58,956 nucleotides of DNA from Microbacteriaceae bacterium (GTDB taxonomy: Bacteria > Actinomycetota > Actinomycetes > Actinomycetales > Microbacteriaceae): contig JACMPQ010000090.1 of assembly GCA_014377425.1 (NCBI GenBank), forward strand, positions 1 to 58,956. Reading direction: 5' to 3'. The notes beneath the pieces were generated by a model that was not told the DNA's origin, did no database searches, and saw nothing but the letters and a program-made list of their open reading frames with translations. The stretch's first letter is position 1; each line of letters starts with the position of its first letter. Both the position numbers and the translations under genes were made by a program. Below are positions 16,254 through 25,276 of this stretch, one piece after another.

Positions 16254-18488
16254 CTACGTCGTCAGGATGCCGTCCGGGAGCGGGTCGGTGCAGACGAGGG
16301 TCAGCCGTTGGGTGGGCCGGGTCATCGCCACATACAGCGCGCCGGCCCCACGGGCGGTCTCGCGGAGGATGCCGGTGGGGTCGACAACCACCACGGCATC
16401 AAACTCCAGCCCCTTGGCATCCTGTGGGGTGAGCACCGCAACTGGGCGATCCAAGCCGTCAACCCCGGCACCGACTGCCGACCCGTAGGCGGCCACCAAC
16501 TCCGTGTAGGCCGACACCAGCTGAGCTGCGGGAACAATCACGGCAAGCGTGCCCGCCGTGGAGATGGCACGATCGTGACTCACGGCATCCGCAAGAGTGT
16601 CGGTAACCCTGATCGGCCATTCACTCTCCCTCACCGCGGTCGACGGCGTCACCGGCAAGCCGTGGGCGATTGCCATGCGTTCCGCGGCGGCGCTGATCTG
16701 GCTCGGCGTGCGATAGTTCACCGTGAGCTCCTCCAGCCTCCATCGCTGACCCTCGGGATCGCTGCCGACGAGGGCCCACAGCGCCTGTCGCCAGGTGGAG
16801 ACGGCCGAGGCTGAGGCGCCCTGCGCGATGTCCCCCACCACGGTGAAGGAGCGCAGCGGGCAGCGCCTCAGCAGCACTCGCCACTGCATCGGGGAAAGCT
16901 CCTGCGCTTCATCCACCACAATGTGCCCGTAGGTCCAGCTGCGATCTCCCGCCGCTCGCTCGGCCGTTGTGCCACGATCGACTCCCTCGGCAAAACCGGC
17001 GGCAAGATCTTCGGCGTTCACGAGTCCGCGCACGCCCATGTTCTCGATCGCCCGCTTGGCGTTCTCCACGTCGCGTTTATGCTGCTGCTTCTCCTCGCGC
17101 CGCTCTGCCGCATCGACAACGTCGTATTCGCCGAGAAGTTCTGCCGCCTCATCGAGCAAAGGCACGTCGGAGATGGTGAATGGGGCATCCCGCTCCCGAC
17201 GCAGCAGGGCGCGCTTCGAGGCCGACCAGTTCGGGGTGAGCTCGGCCAACCACTGCGGCCGCGCGAAGAGATCCTGCACGAGTTTTTCGGGGGTGAGCGG
17301 CAGCCACGCGGTATTCAACGCCACCCGCACGTCGTGCGAGGAGCGTAAATCTTCTCTCAGCATGTCGTGATCGGATTCGTCGACCGAGTTGCCCTGCGAC
17401 CGCAACTGCGCGGCCCACAGCTTGGTGAGTTGGCTGAGCGCGGACTTCACAAAGACCACTCGGGCCTCGTTGTGCGGCTTGCGGGTCTGCTGCGCCCGAT
17501 TTACCGCACTGGCGATGATGTGCGGGTCGAGGGTCACCGTGTCGCCGCTGACATCCAGATCGACGGCGTCGAATGGGATCTTCTGGCGTGATTTGACGGC
17601 GCGGGCAATAAGTTCGGCCATGTCGCCGGAGCCCTTTACCGCTGCAATTTCCGGTTCATCTTCGCGAGTGGCATCGAGCCCCGGAAACAGTTGACCGACG
17701 CTGGCCAAGACCACACCGGTTTCCCCCAAGGAGGGCAGCACCGACTCGATGTAGTGCAGAAAAGACCGCGACGGCCCAACAATGAGCACTCCAGAATTTC
17801 GCAGGCGATCCCGGTGCGAGTAGAGCAGGTACGCGGCACGGTGAAGCGCCACCGCTGTTTTCCCGGTACCCGGCCCCCCCTGCACGACCAGCACCCCTTG
17901 CAGTTCGGAGCGGATGATTCGATCCTGCTCGGCCTGAATTGTGGCAACAATGTCGTTCATCCGGCCGGTGCGCTCCGCGGTAAGGGCGGAAAGCAACGCA
18001 CCCTCGCCCTGCAGCTCGGCGCCGCCATCCAGCAGCAATTTGGCATCGAAAATCTCGTCTTCGACGCGAACGATGCTGCGCCCTTTGGAAATCAGGTGGC
18101 GGCGGGCGCGCGTTCCGAGCGGATGCGCGGCCGTTGCCTGATAGAAGGCGCTAGCCTGCGGAACCCGCCAGTCAAGCAGCAGCGGAGTGAGGTCACTGTC
18201 ACGCAGCCCTAATCGGCCAATGTAACGCCGGGACTGGCCGTCGTCATCCTCAGCGTCCAGCTCCAGCCGACCGAAGGCGAGACGCTCATTCACCTCGCGG
18301 AGCTGAACGATGCGATCCTCGTAGATTCGAGCGAACGCGTCTCGCTCGGTGCGACTCTGGTGGGTACCCCCGGTATTTTCGCGGCGCACCCGGATGAGCT
18401 GCTGCTGCGCTTCATCCTGCAGCGCATCCAACCGCGCATAAAGTCGCGCGACATAGTCTTGCTCGCCGCGAAGTTCAGTCTCTGACAC
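16254..18488 (-). CDS. helR: HelD/HelR-type RNA polymerase-associated UvrD-like helicase
   Basis: 744 residues, GTG start after AAGGGG. The N-terminal 100 residues form a predicted coiled coil (DYVARLYARLDALQDEAQQQ, VQLREVNERLAFGRL). Walker A GGPGTGKT is at 204-211, later motifs include VVDEAQELSPMQWRVLLR (motif II), VNYRTPSQI and VLTPQDAKGLEFDAVVVV, and the end is YVAMTRPTQRLTLVCT. The coiled coil inserts in the RNA polymerase secondary channel in characterised HelD proteins, and ATP hydrolysis removes polymerase from DNA. Actinobacterial HelR can also displace rifamycins; whether this copy does is not shown by sequence. Confidence 0.88.
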   Translation of the reverse strand: MSETELRGEQDYVARLYARLDALQDEAQQQLIRVRRENTGGTHQSRTERDAFARIYEDRIVQLREVNERLAFGRLELDAEDDDGQSRRYIGRLGLRDSDLTPLLLDWRVPQASAFYQATAAHPLGTRARRHLISKGRSIVRVEDEIFDAKLLLDGGAELQGEGALLSALTAERTGRMNDIVATIQAEQDRIIRSELQGVLVVQGGPGTGKTAVALHRAAYLLYSHRDRLRNSGVLIVGPSRSFLHYIESVLPSLGETGVVLASVGQLFPGLDATREDEPEIAAVKGSGDMAELIARAVKSRQKIPFDAVDLDVSGDTVTLDPHIIASAVNRAQQTRKPHNEARVVFVKSALSQLTKLWAAQLRSQGNSVDESDHDMLREDLRSSHDVRVALNTAWLPLTPEKLVQDLFARPQWLAELTPNWSASKRALLRRERDAPFTISDVPLLDEAAELLGEYDVVDAAERREEKQQHKRDVENAKRAIENMGVRGLVNAEDLAAGFAEGVDRGTTAERAAGDRSWTYGHIVVDEAQELSPMQWRVLLRRCPLRSFTVVGDIAQGASASAVSTWRQALWALVGSDPEGQRWRLEELTVNYRTPSQISAAAERMAIAHGLPVTPSTAVRESEWPIRVTDTLADAVSHDRAISTAGTLAVIVPAAQLVSAYTELVAAYGSAVGAGVDGLDRPVAVLTPQDAKGLEFDAVVVVDPTGILRETARGAGALYVAMTRPTQRLTLVCTDPLPDGILTT

Positions 18489-18584
18489 CGTTTACGCCCC
18501 TTGATTACCGGTCTACAAGTTTATGAGGCGGCGGCTGAACAGAATCACCGGTGTCGCGAGACCGCCGACATTACTGGGGCGGAA

Positions 18585-19529
18585 TTACTGGGTTGGGTGA
18601 ACGGCCCCGGCGATGGTAAGAGGCCGGGTGGCAGCGAGCTGGAGTGTTTCTGAACGCTGCGGCACCGACGGCACCGCTCCCAGCGTTTGCACCGAAAGCG
18701 CTGCAGCAGCGGTAGCAAATTCTGCTGCGGCGATGAATTGCCCGCCCTCAGCGATGGCGGCGGCGAAAGCGCCGCAAAACGTGTCGCCGGCTCCGGTCGT
18801 ATCGACCGGTGTGACAACGAAGGCGGTGACCTGTTCCACGATGGCACCGCCGTCGTACAGCGCCGAGCCTGCCGAACCGAGGGTCACGATGAGTCGACCG
18901 ACGACGGCGGCGAGCGCCAACGACGCCACCTCGACGTCGTCGTCGCCGGCGATTAAGCAGGCCTCGTGCTCGTTGACGATCAGGTAGTCGATCAGCGAGA
19001 ACAGCTCGGCCGGGAGGGATTGCGCGGGGGCGGCGTTCAACATCACGGTTGTTCCCGCTGCCGCCGCTACCTCGGCCGCCTCGATAACGGTTCGAATCGG
19101 AAGCTCCAGCTGCATCAGCAGCACGGCTGAAGCAGCAATGGCCGCACGTTCCTGCGGCGACAATTCCACCACGGTGCCGTTCGCTCCGGAGGCAACGATG
19201 ATCGTGTTCTCGCCGTGCCCGTCCACCACAATGAACGCCTGCCCGGTGGGATCGGCGACCCGGCGAAGAAGTGAACCGTCGATGCCGTCGGCGGTAATTA
19301 CTCCAGCCAGCGTCTCCCCGTGGCTATCGTTTCCGATGGCACCGACAAAAACGGTTTCTGCCCCCGACCGAACGCTCGCTACCGCCTGGTTCAGCCCCTT
19401 GCCTCCGGGATAAAGAGATGCGGTCGCGGCAAGGACTGTCTCTCCGGGTGAGGGTGCGCGATCAACGGAGAAGACAATATCCATGTTGGCGCTGCCCACG
19501 ATGGCGACGCCGGTGTGCGCAAAATTCAT
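18585..19529 (-). CDS. rbsK: Ribokinase (PfkB family)
   Basis: 314 residues. N-terminal GSANMDIVFSVDRAPSPGETV and GGKGLNQAVASVRSGAE match ribokinase signature 1; the C-terminal DTTGAGDTFCGAFAAAIAEG holds the anion hole and catalytic Asp. The predicted product is ribose-5-phosphate, though some homologues accept other sugars or deoxyribose. No ribose transporter is adjacent. It stands alone between HelR and a divergent glycosylase gene. Confidence 0.9.
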   Translation of the reverse strand: MNFAHTGVAIVGSANMDIVFSVDRAPSPGETVLAATASLYPGGKGLNQAVASVRSGAETVFVGAIGNDSHGETLAGVITADGIDGSLLRRVADPTGQAFIVVDGHGENTIIVASGANGTVVELSPQERAAIAASAVLLMQLELPIRTVIEAAEVAAAAGTTVMLNAAPAQSLPAELFSLIDYLIVNEHEACLIAGDDDVEVASLALAAVVGRLIVTLGSAGSALYDGGAIVEQVTAFVVTPVDTTGAGDTFCGAFAAAIAEGGQFIAAAEFATAAAALSVQTLGAVPSVPQRSETLQLAATRPLTIAGAVHPTQ

Positions 19530-19603
19530 GTCTTTGACCCTAGCGAATCTGGCCCGAACCCGAATTCGGATCGGGCTGAAGGTTCGATTGGCAGAGTGTC
19601 ACC

Positions 19604-20497
19604 ATGATTTCGGATGCCACCTCAGCGTTCCCGCTTACCGCCACACCGGCACCAACCCCGACGACAACACTGCAACTGCTTACGCGCCCGCCGTTCGACG
19701 GGGCGGGAATAATGCGGTTTTTTGCCGACCATGCGATCAGCGGCGTGGAGGACTGGTCGATTGACTCCTACCGACGAGCGCTGTCACTTCCCCGAGGCAA
19801 CGCCACAATTGAGGTGAAACTGTGCGCGAGCGGCATCGAGTGCCGCGCTCGCCTGTCCTCTCCCGACGACCAGCCGCACCTTGAAAAAATGTTGCGCCGT
19901 CTCTTCGACCTCGACGCCGACTCCGCGCTCATCGACACCGCGCTTGCCCACCATCCGGGCCTCGGCGGCGTGGTTCGGGCCAACCCCGGCGTGCGTCTTC
20001 CGGGCAGCATCGACGCCCACGAAACCCTCTTTCGCACCCTGCTCGGTCAGCAGGTTTCGGTGGCCGCCGCACGAACGGTGCTCGGGCGCGTTTGCCGGGA
20101 ACTCACCGACGGCAGCGGACTCTTCCCGACCGCCGCGCAGTTTGCCGAGCGCGGCACTGCAGTGTTGCGGGGACCGGTGGCACGGGTGGCCAGCATCGTT
20201 GCGCTGGCTGAAGCGCTGGCATCCGGTTCGCTGATTGTGAATGACCGGATGTCGCCGGGCGAACTCACCCGCACCCTGCTGGGTCAGCGCGGCATCGGCC
20301 CGTGGACCGCCGGATACGTCGCGATGCGGGTGTTGGGTAGCCCCGACATTTTGCTGTCAAGCGACCTCATCATGGTGCAGAGTGCCCGCAAGCTCGGGCT
20401 CGCCTATTCGGCGCGAGAACTTGCGCTGCTCGGCGAACGCTGGGCACCGTGGCGAAGCTACGCGGGATTGCAGCTCTGGCGTGCGGCAAACCGGTGA
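19604..20497 (+). CDS. alkA: AlkA-type DNA-3-methyladenine glycosylase
   Basis: 297 residues. An AlkA N-terminal beta domain (about 15-125) is followed by an HhH-GPD fold: LLGQQVSVAAARTVLGRVC, then the hairpin LGQRGIGPWTAGYVAMRVLG and the catalytic-type Asp in LLSSDLIMVQ. It would remove alkylated purines in base excision repair. In many actinobacteria this module is fused behind Ada; here it is a separate protein and no ada gene is adjacent. LSSD replaces the more common PAGD before the Asp. Confidence 0.88.
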   Translation: MISDATSAFPLTATPAPTPTTTLQLLTRPPFDGAGIMRFFADHAISGVEDWSIDSYRRALSLPRGNATIEVKLCASGIECRARLSSPDDQPHLEKMLRRLFDLDADSALIDTALAHHPGLGGVVRANPGVRLPGSIDAHETLFRTLLGQQVSVAAARTVLGRVCRELTDGSGLFPTAAQFAERGTAVLRGPVARVASIVALAEALASGSLIVNDRMSPGELTRTLLGQRGIGPWTAGYVAMRVLGSPDILLSSDLIMVQSARKLGLAYSARELALLGERWAPWRSYAGLQLWRAANR

Positions 20498-20647
20498 TGC
20501 CAGGGGCGAGCACGCGAACACCTTCACCGTGTTCCGTCAACCCCCGCCCGGTTTTGCCTCCCCTCTCGCCTGACGAACCGTCGCCCCGTAGCGTGGAAGG
20601 CTCGCCCCCGTCAACGCGCACCCTCTTCAACTTGCAAAGGATTCCCC

Positions 20648-21214
20648 ATGCGACTCAAGCTCATTTTTATTATTGGATTAGTCGCCGGATATGTTCTCGG
20701 TACCCGGGCCGGCAGAAAACGCTTCGAGGAGATTCGGGCTGCAGCCACCGATGTTTGGGAAAACCCCCGAGTACAGCGGGTTGTGACAGACACCGAGGAT
20801 TTTGTGAAGGAAAACGCTCCGATCGTTGCCGAGAAGGTGGCCGAGGCGGCAAAGGTCGCGGCGGAGAAAGCTGCCGAGAAAGCGAAACTCGCCGGAACAA
20901 GCGTGGCCGAGGGCGCCGGTGTCGCCGGCGAAACCGTGCGCCACGCTGCCGAGCGCATCTCGGAGGTGGTTGCCGAGGCGACTAAGGATCTCACCGACAC
21001 CTTAGGCGAGGTCTCCCGGCAGCTCGGCGACAAAATCAGCGCAGTGGCACACTCGAAAGCGACAGCGACAGCGACAACGGCAGCGACAACGGCAGCACCC
21101 ACAACGGCCGCGACGCCGTTTCCGGCAAAGCCCACGCCAGCCGCACCGTCCGTCACCGAACCGGTAACCGGCACCGACGCAGACCTCACGGGCGAGACGC
21201 GACCCGCCGTCTAG
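20648..21214 (+). CDS. YtxH-like membrane-anchored helical protein
   Basis: 188 residues; AAAGGA precedes the ATG. One N-terminal span (KLIFIIGLVAGYVLGTRAG) is followed by GRKRFEEIR, a pattern of YtxH-domain proteins. Residues about 50-140 are an amphipathic Ala/Glu/Lys-rich helix (VAEKVAEAAKVAAEKAAEKA) like LEA or apolipoprotein segments, and the tail is Thr/Ala-rich with short repeats. Possibly a stress-related membrane-proximal coiled coil; function unknown. It is convergent with aspA and the two coding regions overlap by 4 bp. Confidence 0.8.
   Translation: MRLKLIFIIGLVAGYVLGTRAGRKRFEEIRAAATDVWENPRVQRVVTDTEDFVKENAPIVAEKVAEAAKVAAEKAAEKAKLAGTSVAEGAGVAGETVRHAAERISEVVAEATKDLTDTLGEVSRQLGDKISAVAHSKATATATTAATTAAPTTAATPFPAKPTPAAPSVTEPVTGTDADLTGETRPAV
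21058..21110 (+). repeat. Short imperfect repeat (gacagc/gacaacggc) in the YtxH-like tail
   Basis: Units of gcgaca and gacaacggcagc alternate, coding the Thr/Ala run. Low complexity and in frame. Confidence 0.7.
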
Positions 21215-22854
21215 CTGGGCGACTCCGCGGTGGTGCGAATGAAGTCTCCGGCTCCCGCCTCCGCAACCACTGCGGCCACGCGAGGCGGAATCACCTGGAT
21301 CACCCCGGTGACCGGAACCATCCCGCTCAACCTCTCGGGTGATAGCACCCGCGCGACCTCATCCCGCCCCATCAGCCCGGCCGCCACCACGAGCTCAGCA
21401 ATCGACGAATTGGTGGTGAGCGCGGTGTGGGCGAGGGTGGCGGATGCCGCATACCCGATGTACGGGGTGAGCGCAGTTACTACGCCCACCGACGACTCCA
21501 CCTGCATGCTCAAGCGCAGCAGGTTCGGGGTAATCCCGTCGATGCAGTTATTGCGCAGGGTGTAGCAAGCGTTCGTCATCCAAGCAAGCGACTGCAAAAT
21601 ACTGTGGGCAATCACCGGCTCGAAAGCGTTGAGCTGCAATTGCCCGGCTTCCGCGGCGGCCGTCACCGTGGCATCCGCACCGATCACGCTGAAGGCCACC
21701 TGATTGACTACCTCCGGAATTACCGGGTTCACCTTGCCGGGCATAATCGACGAACCGGCCTGCCGCGGAGGCAGATTAATTTCGCCGAAGCCCGCCTGCG
21801 GACCGGATGACAAGAGCCGCAGGTCATTGCAGATTTTGGAGAGTTTTACGGCGGCCCGCTTCAGGGTTCCGCTGAGGGTCATGAAGATGCCGGCATCCGA
21901 GGTCGCCTCTATCAGGTCGGGGGCTGTCTCCATGTGAAGCCCGGTCACCACAATGAGTTCTTGGCACACCGCAGCCGCGTAGCGTGGGTCAGCGGTGATG
22001 CCGGTACCGATGGCGGTTGCGCCCATGTTGATCTCGTTCAGCCACGGAATCACCTCGCTGAGCCGGTCATAGTCTTCGGCCAAGGTGTGAGCAAATCCCC
22101 CAAATTCCTGCCCGAGCGTCATCGGCACGGCATCCTGCATCTGGGTTCGGCCAACCTTCAAAATTCCGCCAAATTCAACCCCTTTGGCGCCGAATGCCGC
22201 AGTCAGTTTGGCGTGCTCGGCCAACAACCGCTGCAGGCTAAACACCATTGCGAGCTTGATTGCGGTTGGGTAGACGTCGTTGGTGCTCTGGCTTCGATTG
22301 ACGTCGTCGATCGGATGCAGGTGAGCGTAGTCACCGAGCGGGTAGCCGAGAATCTCCAATGCCCGGTTGGCGATTACCTCGTTGGTGTTCATGTTGGTGG
22401 AGGTTCCGGCGCCTCCCTGGATCACCCCCACCACGAATTGGTCGTGCCATTTGCCATCCACGATTTCAAGGCAGGCCTGCTCGATGGCCTCGGCCTTGCG
22501 CGGTTCGAGCACGCCAATATCCCGGTTAGCCCGCGCTGAGGCCTGCTTCACCCGCGCCAGCGCCCGAATGAGGTCGGGATAAATCGAAATGGGGCGATTG
22601 GTGATCGGAAAATTTTCCAGCGCCCGAGCGGTATGGATTCCCCAGTACACATGAGCGGGGATGCTCATCGAGCCGAGAGAGTCGGTTTCGGTGCGGGTGC
22701 GGGCTCGAGGATCGATCGAGTGCACCACCGGAGCAGCGGCGGTCGCGGTGTTCGGAGGGCCGGTTGGGGGGTAGCCACCGACGGAATCAGTGGTGGATTC
22801 AGCGGTCGATTTGGACGCCGAATTAGCGGCAGTGTTGGTCACGGTATGGCTCAC
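21211..22854 (-). CDS. aspA: Aspartate ammonia-lyase (aspartase)
   Basis: Conserved sequence begins at RTETDSLGSMSIPAHVYWG and continues through MNTNEVIANRALEILG, the lyase signature GSSIMPGKVNPVIPEVVNQV with its catalytic Ser, and a C-terminal AARVL-like end. It makes fumarate and ammonia from aspartate. I start at GTG 22854, which sits right behind AGGAGAA; another GTG at 22842 is possible, and frame continuation up to 23106 overlaps the divergent PabC-like gene and is unlikely. From 22854 the protein is 547 residues, with a Ser/Thr/Pro-rich leader of about 55 residues. Confidence 0.92.
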   Translation of the reverse strand: MSHTVTNTAANSASKSTAESTTDSVGGYPPTGPPNTATAAAPVVHSIDPRARTRTETDSLGSMSIPAHVYWGIHTARALENFPITNRPISIYPDLIRALARVKQASARANRDIGVLEPRKAEAIEQACLEIVDGKWHDQFVVGVIQGGAGTSTNMNTNEVIANRALEILGYPLGDYAHLHPIDDVNRSQSTNDVYPTAIKLAMVFSLQRLLAEHAKLTAAFGAKGVEFGGILKVGRTQMQDAVPMTLGQEFGGFAHTLAEDYDRLSEVIPWLNEINMGATAIGTGITADPRYAAAVCQELIVVTGLHMETAPDLIEATSDAGIFMTLSGTLKRAAVKLSKICNDLRLLSSGPQAGFGEINLPPRQAGSSIMPGKVNPVIPEVVNQVAFSVIGADATVTAAAEAGQLQLNAFEPVIAHSILQSLAWMTNACYTLRNNCIDGITPNLLRLSMQVESSVGVVTALTPYIGYAASATLAHTALTTNSSIAELVVAAGLMGRDEVARVLSPERLSGMVPVTGVIQVIPPRVAAVVAEAGAGDFIRTTAESPS

Positions 22855-23016
22855 TTCTCCTGAGCGTCGTTGCTCAGGTTTTGGGCCCAGGAATTCTTCG
22901 GGCTCAGGGTTATTTGAGGTAACAGACCCCACGACTCTACCGGGGCGCTCTGCCAGTCGAGACGCGAGGATCCCACCGCAATTTGCGCGCAGCGCCCGCC
23001 AGGCACAGGCTGAGGC

Positions 23017-24099
23017 ATGACCGAGCTCAGCCCCGCCCCATCCCACGCGACGCCCCCAGTGACAACCCTCACAACCGCACCAACGAATCCCCCGGTCACT
23101 TCGCAAAATTCAGGCGCCAACACGGCAGATTCCGCACGGGCAACTCGGGTTTTGGCTTTGATTCACCGCCCCGCAGTAGCCGGTGACTCGGCAGCCGAGC
23201 CCGCAGCACCCGCTCCTGCTCCCGCTCCTGCTCCTGCTCCCGCTCCCGCTCCTGCTCCCGCTCCTGCCGACCTCCCCCCGGCCACCGACTACCCTGGGTT
23301 TTCGCTGGTAGACCCAAATGCCGTTTGGCTCAGCGTCTTCGACCTCGGGGCCACCCGCGGCGACGGGATTTTCGAAACCATCGCCGTGCGGTTCGGAGCC
23401 ACGAGCACCCTCGACGCCCACCTTGAGCGTTTTGCGCACTCGGCCCGGGCACTGGATCTCCCCGTGCCCGACCTCCCGGTCTGGGCGGCAGCCATCCGTG
23501 CCGTCGCCACAGAAATCGATCAATTTGCGGAGGGCTCCGTTAAAGCCGTCCTGACCCGCGGAATCGAGGGTTCGGGTCATCCCACCGGCTGGGTGTCTGG
23601 CAACCCGGCGCCGGATTTTTCGGCTCTCCGCCGAGACGGCATTCGCGTCATCACGCTCGATCGCGGCTATCGGCACGATGTTGCGGCCACCGCCCCGTGG
23701 CTTTTACTGGGTGCCAAAACGCTGTCCTACGCCATCAATGCTGCGGCAGTGCGCGAAGCGAAACGCCGACACGCCAGAGACGTAATCTTTGTCAGTTCCG
23801 ACGGTTTCGTACTCGACGGCGCCACCTCCAGCGTGCTGTTGCGACGCGGTCATCAGCTGATCAGCCCAGGCGGAAGCACGTCCATCTTGGCCGGAACCAC
23901 CCAAACACGCCTGTTCAATCTGGCGAAGCAATTTGACTTAGACGCGGTCGGCAAGCCGGTCACCCTGAGCGAGTTACGGAGCGCGGATGCCGCCTGGCTG
24001 GTCTCCAGCGTGCGCGGGGTCATCCCGATCACGGCGATCGATGACGGCGAGTTGCAGATCGATGTTGAGCTCACCGCGGCGATGAATGCGCAGCATTAG
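23017..24099 (+). CDS. pabC: Aminodeoxychorismate lyase-like class IV aminotransferase with Ala-Pro leader
   Basis: 360 residues. The PLP class IV fold begins near residue 92: VFDLGATRGDGIFETIAVR, the Lys in LLLGAKTLSYAINAAAVREAKR (PLP-binding), then SSDGFVLDGATSSVLLRRG and STSILAGTTQTRLF. Predicted to release p-aminobenzoate in folate synthesis, though D-amino-acid and branched-chain transaminases share the fold. The N-terminal 90 residues contain a conserved-looking TRVLALI strand followed by an (Ala-Pro)n run. The start is uncertain; ATG 23017 lies only a few bases from GCTGAGG. Confidence 0.8.
   Translation: MTELSPAPSHATPPVTTLTTAPTNPPVTSQNSGANTADSARATRVLALIHRPAVAGDSAAEPAAPAPAPAPAPAPAPAPAPAPADLPPATDYPGFSLVDPNAVWLSVFDLGATRGDGIFETIAVRFGATSTLDAHLERFAHSARALDLPVPDLPVWAAAIRAVATEIDQFAEGSVKAVLTRGIEGSGHPTGWVSGNPAPDFSALRRDGIRVITLDRGYRHDVAATAPWLLLGAKTLSYAINAAAVREAKRRHARDVIFVSSDGFVLDGATSSVLLRRGHQLISPGGSTSILAGTTQTRLFNLAKQFDLDAVGKPVTLSELRSADAAWLVSSVRGVIPITAIDDGELQIDVELTAAMNAQH
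23202..23268 (+). repeat. 6-bp microsatellite-like tract (gctcct/gctccc) coding Ala-Pro
   Basis: About ten hexamers of gctcct or gctccc run in tandem inside the PabC-like gene, coding alternating Ala and Pro. The hexamer keeps frame when copy number changes. Confidence 0.9.
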
Positions 24100-24158
24100 C
24101 AACCTCGCGTGGCGCAGGGCCCGCCGGAGCCCCAGCCGCACCTCCCTAAGCTGATCCC

Positions 24159-25271
24159 ATGAGTGAAATCGTGGCTGCTCCAGGCCTCCCCGCGCAAGAT
24201 AGTCCCGCACAGGCCAGCACCGCGCAAGATAGTGTCGCACCGGGCAGCATCGCACGGGGCAGCTACGTCGAACCCGGCAAGGAGTTCTCGCGCGACACCA
24301 ACTACATCGAGGATCGCATCACCAAAGACGGCCGCGACGGCTGGCCGGTTGCCGCCGGACGCTACCGCCTGATCGCCGCTCGGGCCTGCCCCTGGGCCAA
24401 CCGCACATTGATCTCCCGTCGCCTGCTCGGGCTCGAAGGAGCGATCGGGCTCGGGATGCCCGGCCCCACCCACGACGCCCGTAGCTGGACTTTCGACCTC
24501 GACCCCGGAGGAGTCGACCCGGTGCTCGGCATCGAACGGCTCCAGCAGGCGTTTTTCACACGCTTCCCCGGCTACCCCCGCGGCATCACCGTGCCGGCAA
24601 TCGTCGACCTCTTCAGCGGCGGGGTGGTCACCAACAATTACCCGCAAATCACCCTCGACTTCGCCACCGAGTGGGCCGAGTTTCACCGCCAGGGTGCCCC
24701 AGATCTGTACCCGGAGGCTCTGCGCGCAGAAATTGATGCGGTCAACGACCGCGTGTTTCGTGACGTCAACAACGGCGTCTACCGCTGCGGCTTCGCCGGC
24801 TCCCAGGAGGCCTACGATCTGGCCTACGAGCGCCTGTTTGCCGCACTCGACTGGCTGGAGGAGCGACTGAGCACCCAGCGCTTCCTCGTCGGTGACACGA
24901 TCACCGAGGCCGACATTCGGTTGTTCACCACCCTCGCCCGTTTCGACGCCGTGTATCACGGGCACTTCAAGTGCAACCGGAACAAGCTCACCGAAATGCC
25001 GGTGCTGTGGGCCTACGCGCGGGATCTATTTCAGACGCCGGGCTTTGGCGACACCACCGATTTTGTGCAAATCAAGCGGCACTACTACGAGGTGCACACG
25101 GACATTAATCCCACGGCGATTGTGCCGCTGGGGCCGGATACCGCGGGCTGGCACACCGCTCATGGCCGGGAGTCGCTCGGCGGCCGACCGTTCGGCGACG
25201 GCACCGTGCCGGGAGCGCCCCTCGACGACGAATTGGTGCCGTGGAATCATGGCGCGGAAAGCCGCGGCTAA
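24159..25271 (+). CDS. Xi-class glutathione-transferase family protein (glutathionyl-hydroquinone reductase-like)
   Basis: 370 residues. CPWANRT with Cys77 is the catalytic motif of S-glutathionyl-hydroquinone reductases (YqjG, PcpF); the thioredoxin-like domain continues to TVPAIVDLFSGGVVTNNYPQI and an all-helical C-terminal domain follows (FLVGDTITEADIRLFTTLARFD). Actinobacteria generally lack glutathione and use mycothiol, so the physiological thiol may be mycothiol; this is inference. Residues 8-35 are a short Ala/Gln/Ser repeat of 30-bp units. Confidence 0.9.
   Translation: MSEIVAAPGLPAQDSPAQASTAQDSVAPGSIARGSYVEPGKEFSRDTNYIEDRITKDGRDGWPVAAGRYRLIAARACPWANRTLISRRLLGLEGAIGLGMPGPTHDARSWTFDLDPGGVDPVLGIERLQQAFFTRFPGYPRGITVPAIVDLFSGGVVTNNYPQITLDFATEWAEFHRQGAPDLYPEALRAEIDAVNDRVFRDVNNGVYRCGFAGSQEAYDLAYERLFAALDWLEERLSTQRFLVGDTITEADIRLFTTLARFDAVYHGHFKCNRNKLTEMPVLWAYARDLFQTPGFGDTTDFVQIKRHYYEVHTDINPTAIVPLGPDTAGWHTAHGRESLGGRPFGDGTVPGAPLDDELVPWNHGAESRG
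24191..24263 (+). repeat. 30-bp tandem repeat near the 5' end of the GST-like gene
   Basis: Bases 24191-24220 and 24221-24250 both begin cgcgcaagatagt and match closely, with a partial third copy to about 24263. In frame (10 codons per unit). Confidence 0.8.
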
Positions 25272-25276
25272 CCGTC

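Noticed and set aside
22855-23106. N-terminal extension of aspartase
   Set aside because: It overlaps the divergent PabC-like gene and has no aspartase similarity.
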